Origin: Pelodera strongyloides
Taxonomy: Eukaryota; Nematoda; Chromadorea; Rhabditida; Rhabditidae
Length of the DNA: 64,000 bases
Assembly: GCA_036852015.1 (NCBI GenBank)
Contig: JAANDG010000695.1
Coordinates: 1-64,000, forward strand
Direction of reading: 5' to 3'
Shown: positions 22,896 to 33,242 of the stretch, in pieces
Layout of the letters: each line of letters begins with the position of its first letter
Numbering within the stretch: the stretch's first letter is position 1
Notes under the pieces: model-generated
The model's database searches: none
The model's input: the letters and a program-made list of their open reading frames with translations, nothing else
What the model was told of the DNA's origin: nothing
Program-made: the position numbers and the translations under genes

Positions 22896-24050
22896 ATGGA
22901 TAAAATCATCCTCCTCCATCTCGAGTGACTTAAGTGTCTTTTCATCACCAAAAATCTGTCCATTAACAAGGACCCTGCAAAACTACATGACGTAAATTGT
23001 AGCTCAAAGTATTGGCAGCGCAAAAAAGAGGCTCATTCAGAGGACGCGCTGTGCGCACCTCTAGCCTCTAGGGTGCGCTGCAGGAGCGCGCATTCAGTTG
23101 GCCAACCGGCACCAGATTTATGGCGCCAGGGCAGCAAATTTTTTTTGTAAAGGGCTAGCCGATCGAGCTGAAACTTCACCCCGATGGATAACAGGGCACG
23201 CCGAATCGATATGCGCTATCAGTTTTATTTATCGATTTATTGATTTTTTCTTTTAATTTTCAGCTCAAAAATGGTACAAATTCGCTGAGCTTTTCTCCAA
23301 AGGAGTAACCGACCCCATTCTGATGACTCACAGTCGATCTAAGCTAAAATTTTCAGTCGATTCATCTATTTATTGATTTACCGTTTTCAGGGGCGTACAC
23401 CCGGCTAGTCGTAAACCACAATCAATCGGTTAAGGGCTGGTCACAGTCATGAACATACACTGCGTTTCCTTTCCACTCAACATGCATCCATCCTATCCTA
23501 ACTATTCTGATCCTGAACACCGGTGCCTTATTGCCTTATATAGACTCTAGACTTTACTTGAAAATCAATAGATAGAACAGACATAAAATTTGGCGTTGAC
23601 TTAGGCGACTTAGATCAGTTACGCTGAGTTTCTTACCCCCTTGGGAAGAAAGTTCAGAGAAATTGGGCAACCATAACCCTTTTTCGAGCTAAAAAAATCA
23701 ATAAATCGATAATTTGATACAACTGATAGCGTAGAGCGATTCGGCGTGGCTTGTTATTCATCTGGGTGAAGTTTCAGTCCGATCGGAGCACCCTTGCAAA
23801 AAACAATTGGTGCCCCCCCAACGGCAATAGGTAGGTAGCACCTATCTTTTTCGCGCCCTCAGGGCGCACCTTTGGCGAACACTCTTATTCTGCGCTGCGA
23901 TGGCGCGGATATTCATCAGTGAACGGGAACGGCTAAGTTTAATTAAAAATACCTCAATGATTGGGCAGGAATGCCGGTGTGCTCAGAAAATGATTTCCTC
24001 AGCTCTCCGATTGTAGTTTCCAATTTAGTACGTCGGACCTCGGTTGTTTT
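22896..24050 (-). CDS. Ubiquitin-like-domain protein, two exons of a partial gene
   Basis: Exon 24050-23953 (acceptor GAATTTAG, donor GAG|GTATTT) and exon 22974-22896 (acceptor TTTTGCAG, donor CAT|GTAAGT) join in phase (AG+G) into 58 codons of a ubiquitin fold: beta-2 and helix TTIGELRKSFSEHTGI, then RVLVNGQIFGDEKTLKSL and EMEEDDFIH. This matches the family layout of helix, LIFxGKxLxDxxTL, then GxxxxxxIH. The first beta strand with the start Met, and everything after the IH position, lie in exons I could not find. The 978-bp intron holds a large foldback. The family covers shuttle factors, chaperone cofactors and modifiers; there is too little sequence to choose. Confidence 0.75.
23035..23905. 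mobile_element. Large imperfect foldback inside the UBL-gene intron
   Basis: The left half (GCTGAAACTTCACCCCGATG, GCCGAATCGATATGCGCTAT, TATTTATCGATTTATTGATT) is mirrored in the right half (AATCAATAAATCGATAATTT, TAGCGTAGAGCGATTCGGCG, GGTGAAGTTTCAGTCCGATC). GC-rich outer ends include GGGTGCGCTGC and AGGGCGCACC. The arms are diverged, so it is older than the TTAA foldbacks nearby. The boundaries are approximate. Confidence 0.7.
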
Positions 24051-25095
24051 CTAAATTCTACTTTCTAAATTTTTGTTAAAGGGAATATGTATGCCCTTTT
24101 TGAAGTTAAGCCGTATTAATAGAATGTGTGTTCCTCATTAAGGAAACAACAAACAAAAGTTGTCAAAAGTTCCACAGTTAAAAGAAAATGAATTTCAAAG
24201 TTCACCATTTACATAGTAAACGCGTTAATTGACCCCCTGGCATGCACGCCAGTTTTAATGGAGCAAATTTCAACCTATGTATGCAGATATCGGCTATAGC
24301 ATGGAACAGCGACATATTTGCATACAAATCAGAATATTCGAATTTACATATTCAATCGCCTACTTAAATTCCTGTCTGGTATGGAAACTCCAGCTTCGCA
24401 GTTTCTTTGCGCATTTTGAGTGCCTACATATTCCCTTTAATTTGGGTTTTCCGCCACGCTCGATTTAGTGGTGTGGTAGTGCTGGATTATTTTTATTTTC
24501 AAAATTGGTGGAAACCCATGTTCCGGGGTAATTGTGGAATGCATACAAAGCATACAAGCAGTTAGAGCACCGCAACACACACAAGAAGTATAAGATCGTG
24601 AACAAAATTATGAACATTCAAAATATTTTACTAGAAAAGCATGCTACTGACCAACATCTCGAAGACAATCGTGGCCATGATATACTCATTTTCTCCATTT
24701 TCCTCCACTTCAGAAAAATTTTCTCCAGTATCGGTCATCTACAAAGATGCTCATGATGGTGAATCAATTAAAACTGACAATGAGAAAATATGTAATAACA
24801 TAATCGGACACTAAATTTCGAATTTGTCAAAATATGTAGAAACCCGTAAAAATAGCTTGATGAGGATAAAAAAGGATGAAAGGAAAAAAAGGAATATGTG
24901 GGAGAAAGGGACTAAAAAGACGTAATGAACACGCGCAATGAAGAAAAAAAGTATATTTCTCGTGCACGCTCTCGTTGACAGATGTGCACTCCAAAGCTGA
25001 CTTTGTCTGCAGACAGCTATGCCAGAGCACAGACACAAAATGTTGAATCATACGTATACATTAGACAGGAATATTCAAAAAGAGCGCCAGAGTAT
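24051..25095. other. Upstream of UBL gene, no gene supported
   Basis: The first UBL exon is expected here on the minus strand but was not identified. Short open frames are AT-rich or A-rich shadows. Confidence 0.3.
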
Positions 25096-25400
25096 TTAAC
25101 TGCTGTTTCGTGAGACCGAAACAGGGCGAATCTAGCCCAAAAAGCATTCAGCGCGGCTTTAACTTTCCATACATATAAGCACAATTTGAAACTCGCTACA
25201 AAAATTGATGATCAGGGACAAATTTGAATCAGTGCAGATCTTCGCATGCGTGTGATGCTAACATCGAATTCGTGTACGAATTCAAAGTGTCCCTGACCTT
25301 CAATTTTTGTGGCAAGTTTCTCAATGAGTTTCTATATGGAAAGTGAACGCCGCGCCGAATGATTTTTTGAGATGTTTCGCGTTTTCGAAACAGCAGTTAA
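25096..25400. mobile_element. TTAA-flanked foldback element
   Basis: The ends are exact 15-bp inverted repeats (TTAACTGCTGTTTCG at 25096-25110, complement at 25386-25400). Longer imperfect complementarity lies inside (CTACAAAAATTGATGATCAGGGAC versus its diverged complement near 25295-25320). It abuts the next foldback, sharing the central TTAA. Confidence 0.83.
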
Positions 25401-25567
25401 AGCGAAATGCCAGCTCCTTTGGAAAATTTGCATATGATAAGCAAATCCTATGTATCCTATGCTAATTTTGCGCGATAGCCGTGGACGATCGCGCAAAATT
25501 AGCATAGGATACATAGGATTTGCTTATCATATGCAAATTTTCCAAAGGAGCTGGCGTTTCGCTTTAA
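25397..25567. mobile_element. Near-perfect 80-bp-arm hairpin element
   Basis: The left arm 25397-25476 and right arm 25488-25567 are complementary at 79 of 80 positions, around an 11-nt loop. TTAA at both outer ends. It starts TTAAAGCGAAAT, like the CCGGCCGG family, but has a different interior (GCCAGCTCCTTTGG). Such intact arms indicate a very young insertion. Confidence 0.9.
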
Positions 25568-25756
25568 ATACTCTATGAATGTCTATGTCTAGTTCATTCG
25601 ATTTGAAAACTAATTAAAAGAAAAGAAGCCAGTAGTTCGACCAATAGTTCTTTCTGCTGTGAATATACTTTTTTTGTACTTAAAAGACTCAAACCTGATA
25701 TTTTTAGAACATACATTTTATACAAACTGGTGTACTTCTTTTTTTTTTGCAAGTTT

Positions 25757-26011
25757 TTATTTAACTTGATCAATGTAAACCTTTGGATCATCCCTCAAAG
25801 CATCAATTGTAGGGCGCGCAGCTCCACAAAAAGGATTGCCAGAGCGGTGCAGAGCATACTTTTGTGCCACAAGTGCGCCGTGGATTTTTTCAGCCTTAAC
25901 CCAGCGTGAACTCAGCGTGAAGTTTCGGGGCCACCCCTAGTTTTAAAGGCATACGTAGACATGTTTTCAGTTTTTTTTATTACCTGGCTCTTTAGGTTCG
26001 CGCTCGTACAT
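25757..26011 (-). CDS. Small unidentified two-exon gene with a one-base frame conflict
   Basis: Exon 2 (25936-25757) is open for 59 codons to TAA and reads as real protein: GWPRNFTLSSRWVKAEKIHG at the start, HRSGNPFCGAARPTIDALRD in the middle, DPKVYIDQVK* at the end. Exon 1 (26011-25984) would give ATG plus MYEREPKEP, with donor CCAG|GTAATA and a 47-nt intron ending CTAG, a typical nematode size. The join is out of phase by one base because the acceptor is followed by GGG (a run of four Gs with the TAG). One G fewer would give a continuous protein of about 68 residues. So this is either a homopolymer error, a real frameshift, or a wrong splice choice. I do not recognise the family; a small basic protein with no signal peptide. 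Confidence 0.6.
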
Positions 26012-26243
26012 CGTGTTCTGGGTTCCTATTGTTAAATGGGGGTAATTCAATCGGGAGACTGCTTGTGTCTGCTTGTGTCAGACGAGTGACGCGGGTTCAA
26101 ATCCGCTCAGTGCCAGATTTTCTACAGTGATTTAACACAAGCATACAATAAAAATATACTTTTACTTGCTTATACTTTGTGCTCAAAAATTAATACAAAA
26201 TATAATACATCAATTTATTATGCTAAACAGTATTAGCCTTCTG

Positions 26244-28609
26244 CTACATCGGTCGTAGCTGCTTCTTCGCCAGGAGCCGTTTTTGCAGTCTCGCGCATAC
26301 TTCGCCTAGCGCTCCAGTGGTCTAAAACTGAATTATTTACTTTTTTAGTTTATGATTACTGCGGAAGCAGTTACATTAGTATCATGTATCAGGTAAGTGC
26401 ATTAGTCGAATTCACTAACGAAAGGGAAAAGGTAACGTTTTGGAAATCACAGTTTCTGATAAAACCTCCTGATAAGTCACTGCGCGAGGGGGAGCGCGAA
26501 TAAAACTTAGCATTCCAGAAGGCACAACTGCGACGCAGTTTGCGGGTATCGGGGCTGAGTGCGCGAGCAGTGAGCAGTTGTGCCAAAGGTGTGCCATGGT
26601 TGTGTTTCCCCATTTGAAATAATAAATGATCCAATGAGTAACAAACCTCTTTCTTCTTCTTCAAAAGATCTTTCACGAGGATTTCTACATGGGAGATATC
26701 GCATTCCGATAATAGGTCAGTAATTTGCTCGAAATCTCCGCATGTTAACGCTTCTTTGAATGTTGCACCGAGGAGCTCGCACAGTTTCGCATAGTTTGCC
26801 TCGCACTGGAATGTATTTATTTACGTCACAATAATTGTATCGGAGACAGGTCTTTGGCCTCCTAGTGGCCGGAACTCTGCATATAGTCCATGGGAAACTA
26901 GTTTAAATCATTAGTTTGCAAACCACATTAACTAAGAAGTAATCCAGCAAACGAGGACTCCCTACCTCCGTGTTCAATTGTCGATATTCTTCAGCCCATT
27001 TCGAAATCCTTTCCAATGTATTCCCCGAACAATCGCTGACAACTGTTGACATCACTGCCTGGGTCGTTTCTTCAATTTCATGCTTTTTGTGGTTTCTCAG
27101 ACCACAAACACCACAAATGCCGTACTCTGAGCATGTTAGACAATCGAACATGTCTTTCAGTTCATCTACACGACCACATTTACACCTGAAGGATTTTAAT
27201 TGAATATACGACCTTACATAACGAGCGAAGGCCTAAGAAACATTAAAGTGGTATGGTTTTATGCTCATGTGCATCACTAACAATAAGAATAAGACATGAT
27301 ATTTTAATCAGAAAGTATGTAGAGCAAGACACGTGTTTCTCTTGGGCTTTTTTGTTTACGGCTATTGTAGGCCTTGCTAACCGAGATAATTATTGAATCG
27401 GAATATAACATCAACATGCGTGATCTTTATAGGAAACTGTGTGCTCGACGGCGGAAGATCATTGTAGTTTGATGGTTCTCTAGTGTCGACGTGCGTCAGC
27501 CTCATACTTGGTTCGGAACTGAAAGATTTGAAACGATTCTAAAGAAAATATTCTAAAATATGACAGCCCGACACTGCTAAGTAAACTAATCATTATTGTT
27601 ATACGTCGTTTTGGGTATCTTCAGGGACAAATGTTTTGAAACAAACAGGTGTCAAAAATCTTTTTTTTTTACTTGAATTCTTAATATTTTGGTCGATGTT
27701 TGCAAAAAAATGCTTTGTAAAAGACTTAGCCTACCTTAGAGTTGGTCTTGTGCTTTGAGACCATCCTACCAAGTACTTGTTCCCCAGAGCCTGGACAACA
27801 GTTAGAGTAGTAGCATTAGGGACTCGTTCTCCTTTGAGCATTTCATGGATTGGTGTTGATGACAAAAGATTAGCACTGCTGTCATGCATAACCACCCTCT
27901 TGTACGTTTCCTTATAGCGATCTTTGCAATTGGAGCAGTGGAAAGCGTTCGTCCAAGTCTCATAGTTGAGAGAGGGCAAATACTTTAAGGGAATACATTC
28001 CAGTGTCCTCATAAAGGCAATGAGACACAGACAGTCGTATGCATCTAATGTTAAGCAGCAATCCGGACACGAAATACAGTTGTTGTCAATCCCGCACGGC
28101 TTTTTGCACCTTGGGCAAGTAGGAAATACGGAAAATTTGCGAATGTAATTTTCATAGCTCCTATACGGAGGCCAATGATAAAAGACATGAGTAGCTCTCA
28201 GAACATCAGCAAACAATTTTGAATACAATGCTTCCAAAGGACTTATTGTGGGCCAAGAACAGGTTATGTCACAACATTCCCCACAAAATATTTCTCGCAT
28301 ACTGTGTCGGTATAGGGGCCCGCGCGTGACACACCTTATACAAGCTCGCGAAGTAAAAAATTGGAGCCTGATTCTGTTGACTTCTTCTAGGGGAGAATTT
28401 AGGAGGAATATGAAATCAGTGAGTGGTTTGTAGACCTTCATAGCAGTTCCACAGCAGGATGGTGAATTATCGGAACAACCGTGCCGGCAACGTATGTTGG
28501 CGCAGTTCTGGCACGCGACTGGCAACCAATATTTTTCCTTTTCACAGGGTGACTGAGAAAAAGGGTTGCGGCGGCAAGATGTGCAACACAATGAGTTGAA
28601 ATTACTCAT
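26244..28609 (-). CDS. Cys-rich zinc-binding protein with B-box and coiled coil (RBCC-like)
   Basis: Four exons: 28609-27735, 27185-26966, 26805-26647, 26321-26244, phases consistent, 443 residues. Residues 1-55 hold CxxC pairs (C9/C12, C33/C36, C41/C45). 90-117 has C90, C93, C109, C112, C113, C117, and 165-185 has CPRCKKPCGIDNNCISCPDC, with C225/C228 after. This is several zinc-ribbon or RING-like clusters rather than one canonical RING. 293-327 is a B-box-like finger: C293, C295, C307, C310, C316, C319, H324, H327. It is followed by a helical, Glu/Lys/Leu-rich coiled coil (about 345-418) and a short basic tail. The order fits the TRIM/RBCC plan of ubiquitin ligases, without SPRY or NHL at the C-terminus. 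Start: the ATG at 28609 lies 10 bases after AATTCAG, a possible trans-splice site. AATAAA on the minus strand at 26219-26214. Function as an E3 ligase is inferred. Confidence 0.82.
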
Positions 28610-28639
28610 TTGGCTATTCCTGAATTGAAATAGTATTAG

Positions 28640-29497
28640 CGAATGTAAAAGACTAAAGACAAAATGAACTTAATGTTGCAGAGCATTTTGACGTTCATAA
28701 ATAGAGAGAAACAGAGTGGAAAGAATAAATTCGACCGATGGATAGACATAGAGATGATTATTTCACACACAAAAAACTTTTAATACTTTTTGAAATAAAT
28801 TGATCCCATAGAGTAGCCGGTCAGATTTCGCTACGTGTTTAAGTTCAACATAACTCTATGTGCATCTAAACTAAATTGTTGCAACGTTAGAAAAGTGATG
28901 CTACGATTCTTATGGACGCATATTCGATGTTCGTTCGTATGCTTGGGAAGAAATTAATAAAATATTTTAAACTAATTATAAGAAAGATATACAATGAAGA
29001 AGTGGTACCAATAACATTACAACACGTAATTAGATTGACATGCCTATTCTTCTACAGTTTATATATAGCACACGCAGATGGTGTTGCCATACGAAGCGTC
29101 ACAGAATCTTGCAGATGGTGTCATGTGGCGTCATACGATGTCGCCCTGCCAAGCGTCACAAAATCTTGCCAATAGCATTACACAGAGACATAGACAGCTG
29201 CATTATGATGCATATTTTCTGTACAAATGTGGAGGCCCTTCTGTACAAAATTCGAGCACTAGACAATATTCGAGCTCAATTGTTTCATTTTTGTGTGTCC
29301 TTGATACGCCTAACACCTAACAGTATCTACTGCACCTGGTATTTACTATTTTTGTAAAAGAAATGTATGAAATTACCTTAATTGTTGAGAACTATGTTTT
29401 GAATTAAATATTCCCCTTTCCCGGGCATACTTTAGTTGTAACCAAATATCGTATGTACTCCTCCCGAAACTGTAGGCATCCTAGTTCAGTAAAAACA
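28640..29497. other. Intergenic, no gene supported
   Basis: Upstream of the B-box gene. Contains a local repeat of AAGCGTCACA(G/A)AATCTTGC at about 29095-29170 in overlapping open frames, probably not coding. Confidence 0.35.
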
Positions 29498-29678
29498 TTA
29501 AAGCTAAATACCAGCCGGTTTTTGAAACGCATCGTGAACAACCGCATTTTTACGTAGTAATGCTCATTTTCTCGAATTTAGCTCATTATTTATTCTAATT
29601 TATGCTCATTTGCATAAGCTGCATAAGTATTCAGTTGTCGGCGATGCGTTTCAAAAACCGGCCGGTGTTTAGCTTTAA
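29498..29678. mobile_element. Foldback/MITE, CCGGCCGG family
   Basis: TTAA at both ends. Left TTAAAGCTAAATACCAGCCG, right CCGGCCGGTGTTTAGCTTTAA. The matched A/T change in both arms (GCTAAAT / GTTTAGC) keeps the pairing. Confidence 0.87.
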
Positions 29679-30880
29679 CCTCATTAATGCCAACATCGGT
29701 AGAGTCGAAGGATGCTACCAGTTACGTTATCCTGAAAACAATAAAGTTTATGGACTACAAAAGCAACCTCTTCATCTTTACAATTAGTTTGAGTCAGGTA
29801 ATCGAACATGAACTTTATTAGTACACAAATGTGACACAACTTTTTTTCTACGCATTATTTGGTGTGTTTCGTCAAATTCAGCTAAAACTAATGATGGTCA
29901 ATAATGTATTCATTCAATAATGAATTCATTAGGAAGTATGAAAAACGGAGACAAACAAATGTGCTTTGTATTTATATTGGTCATCTTCCCGCTGCATTCT
30001 ATAACGCGCGACAGAAACATACGGTACTAGCGTGTATACGGTACCGCAAGACGGGCGGCGCGACACAGTTGGAAAAATGGCAAAAACTCGGGCGGTAGAC
30101 TTAACGTACGACCTCATCCCTAATTACCAAATTTTTGGCGGGAAAGGCATTATTTGAATATTTGGAGAAATGGCAAAAATGCCATTTTAGCCCTAAGTTT
30201 GATGAATATTTAAACAGGTTAAATCGACATGAATCGATTTGAAATTTCTAAGCGCCATTCTACGAACACTTTTAAACATATCGCTAATAGTCAGCACCTA
30301 ACAACTCATTGTAGTTTCTGAGAAAAATGTCTGGATTTTTATTTTGCCTGGCCTCACGGCCAAACGACTCCAAACTTTGAATAATTTTCCTGAAGCCAAT
30401 TCTTCACCGATCCTTTCCAAACTTCTAAGCGCCATTCTCCCAACTGTTTTAAACATATCATTAACAGTCAGCACCTAACAGTTCGTTGTAGTTTCTGAGA
30501 AAAATGTCTGGATTTTTATTTTTCCTTGCTTTTCACGAGGTCAGCGTCCATGTGACATCAAATTTTCCCATTTTTCTAAGTCCACCACTTTTTGAATCCA
30601 CATAAAATGTGTAAACGACATTCAAACAGCCATTTTTAACACATTAGAAATATTAAGAACATATAATAATACATTTAGGTTCACATGGGACATTCAAAAT
30701 GTGTATTTTTATCAGTTTTTATGAGAACTTCGGTAAAGTTTGAGCTCATTTCTCAAGTATACCCATCCAAATGCGTGGTACTTTATGACTTTACTACAAA
30801 TATTACTTTATTTAACTATAACAGGGTTAATTCGGTATGATTTAAGCATAAATAAACCAAAACATTCCCATACGACAAAA
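29679..30880. repeat. Intergenic DNA with a diverged 178-bp direct repeat
   Basis: TTCTAAGCGCCATTCT at 30245 and again at 30423 start two related units, each continuing into CAGCACCTAACA and GTTTCTGAGAAAAATGTCTG. Nothing coding is seen in the rest. Confidence 0.6.
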
Positions 30881-30884
30881 ATGG

Positions 30885-31045
30885 GGCGGAGCTCTTTCTT
30901 GGGGGGGGGGGCTTATGCTACGTTCTTCACCGCGCCGGGTACCGCGAGCCACGCCCCTTACCGCGTCGCTACCCGCGCGTCACGCCCCTTTACGCGCCCC
31001 CACCCGCGAGGACCACGCCCACACTCAACGCAACCGCTCCCGCAA
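30885..31045. other. GC-rich island with poly-G run
   Basis: An 11-G run (30901-30911) is followed by about 130 bp dominated by ACCGCG, CTACCCGCG and CACGCCCC words, in sharp contrast with the AT-rich surroundings. A related island lies at 31790-31935. Confidence 0.6.
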
Positions 31046-31236
31046 AAGAAAAGATGTATACTAGGTCATTGCTTATATAATACTAGTAAATCCTTATGGG
31101 TATACTAAAAAAACTTGGAAAAAATTGGGGTTGGTGATTGATTTGTTTTCCGTGCTATTTCCTACATTTGTTGTTGTTTTCCTGTGTTAATGTCTTTGTT
31201 TATTTTCTGGTAATCCCTTTATTCCATTCCTTCCAG

Positions 31237-31515
31237 TATTGACGACTTCTTGCCTCGGAAAGATGCCTGTAAACCAGTTTGCTCGACCGATGGGAGAAGA
31301 TTCCGCTTCCGGATGATAACTATACAAGGTAGGTTATTTTGCGTGTTATTTGTCAATCCAATACGTTTTGTTTTTGGGAGGTGAAAGTAGCTTTTGATGT
31401 AGCGAGAGGTATTCACGGCGTCGAGGTGCTTCTTTGTTGAGTGTTGCTTTTATATACATAACTGTATATCGCCTACATTTCAGATGACTTCCCTGGCACG
31501 GCGGTGATCCTCTGA
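31237..31515 (+). CDS. Last two exons of an unidentified gene
   Basis: Exon 31237-31328 (acceptor CCTTCCAG, donor CAAG|GTAGGT) and exon 31484-31515 (acceptor ACATTTCAG, stop TGA at 31513) join in phase and encode IDDFLPRKDACKPVCSTDG, then RRFRFRMITIQ and DDFPGTAVIL*. AATAAA occurs at about 31646. Upstream exons were not found; the GC-rich island lies there. No family recognised. Both splice signals and the short downstream polyadenylation signal support it modestly. Confidence 0.42.
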
Positions 31516-31789
31516 CGGAAAAAGGAGCGGAGCAAGAAGATATCTAACTGTTCTGTGATTACAGTTCCTACCGGATAATTCTATAATGTTGTTTTACTGT
31601 AGTGTTTTATTTTTTATTGTTTTGTTTTATGTTGTTTTTACTACTGAATAAACTTTTTATTGCCCATTTCTTGTCTTTTGTGGTGTATTTTAATAATTGG
31701 TTACTGTGGTTTTGAAAGTACTGTAGTGGTAACGTTATTTGTTGTATTAATCTGTATTCTAAATGTTGGATGCCTACCGTAGTTGCTAC

Positions 31790-31935
31790 GCTATGTGTTA
31801 CCTGGTCGCACGTAACGCGTCCGCTTTCGCAGCTACCCGCGCCGGGTACCGCGTGGCTACCCGCGTCGGGGGTCTCCGCGAGACCGCGCAGGGCGGGTAG
31901 CCACGCGGGACCCGGCGCGGTGAGGGTTCAGAGTA
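31790..31935. other. Second GC-rich island with internal inverted repeats
   Basis: Words such as GCTACCCGCG and CGGGTAGCCACGCGG are complementary across the island, so it can fold. It is related to the island at 30885-31045 (shared CTACCCGCG and CCGGGTACCGCG). Confidence 0.6.
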
Positions 31936-32948
31936 CCATGTCAAACCGCGCGGCGTATCCAGCATGCACTAACTCAAATGTGCAAGGGACGGCTGTTAAA
32001 GGGTTATTACCGTGGATAACTGCATAAATGGATATAAATAACATTAGTATTTCAATATCCATTTCTCCATATAGAAAATAAAGATTTTTGTGATTTTTAA
32101 GTTCCTGAATTCACATACTCATACTCTACATACTCTATTACCGTATTACACTTTAGACAGACTGTAATTCTTCACAGCTATTTCGGATTTACCCTGCTGT
32201 GGATATCCAGATGCATCTCTGTCTAAAATTGCAGTAAATTTTACGTAGTGGGTACATAGGTCTCTGCCTAATAAAAGACCAAAGTTCGACTCTTGGCGGA
32301 ATGTTCATAGGACACGGAGAAACCATTTGATGACCGTTGTCTGTTTTTCGTTAGCCATCCCATTTGGTGAACATTTGGGGACTGCCACAAAGAAGCTTCC
32401 TCGAAATCCTCTGTGGACTGGTTGCCAAATGATCACCGAATGTTCGCCAAGCCACGTTACATGCAACATACAGTGCCTCCTAGAGTCCTAGTGCATAGAC
32501 ATAGTGTGAGAGGTTCCTAGTACTAAGTACCTATGCGTGTGCAGTTACATTCAATCAGTTCGTGAAGACAGATTAGAGTGGCCTTATTTACTTACGCATA
32601 CCTGTAAGTTCTATTGTGGAATTACCGTCCCACATAAGGTAAACTAGGCGTCCCAAGAGACCCAACGACCTAGCCAACCGTCCCAAGAGAATGCCAACCG
32701 AAAAGTATAGCTATCCCATGGCCTCATAACATCGAGTAACTTTGCTGATGCCAGCTTTCTATCGGATTGTCGTCAGACACATGGAGGACAGTCGGGAGAC
32801 CAAGAGGTCGGGTATATTTTAGATTTCCATGGGATGATTGGCCCTTCCATTGACGCCTAAAATGCTCTGTGATGCCTAGATTTCCATGAGAAGGTAGTTC
32901 TACTATAGAGCCGAGGAGAGTGCCCGGAGGCCAAGCATTGTGTTATTA
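31936..32948. other. Intergenic; old SINE-like relic
   Basis: No gene supported. 32240-32300 has a faint tRNA-like B-box (AGTTCGACTC), followed at 32321-32460 by the ACCATTTGATGACCG / AAATGATCACCGAATG motif set that also occurs near 318-490 and 11632-11800. Confidence 0.35.
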
Positions 32949-33242
32949 TGTCCGTCATAATCCAAAGCCCTGCTCCAACCTAACTCACATATACTTATTA
33001 CGAGCAACAATTTTGTATGACTAAAATAAAGTATAACTTCAATCATGTGTTATTATCAGTTACACGCGAAGGTATTGCCTTAGAATCACTCAGTAGTGGT
33101 TTAGAATAACATCACAAAATGGTCTTAAACTCCACTGTTGTCAAATTTGACGATTTTAAACACACAGAACACTGTAAACTTATTTTACACTCTTTTATTG
33201 AAGCTTTTAAATTAATAGTGCACGGCTAAATCACATATAATC
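32949..33242. repeat. Duplicated block A (copy 1)
   Basis: 294 bp repeated almost exactly at 37030-37323 (offset 4081). In copy 1 it joins directly to block B; in copy 2 the junction is split by the LINE. Confidence 0.92.

Noticed and set aside
26034..26122. tRNA-like sequence (GGTTCAAATCCGC box)
   Set aside because: The T-arm-like GCGGGTTCAAATCCGC lacks a base for a normal stem/loop. No matching 5' acceptor stem for CAGTGCC is found upstream and no good D-arm. At most a relic.
26389..26704. 60-95-codon minus-strand frames between exons 3 and 4 of the B-box gene
   Set aside because: They overlap the 325-bp intron. The frame through the donor site lacks zinc or coiled-coil features, and the spliced exon 4 gives a better end.
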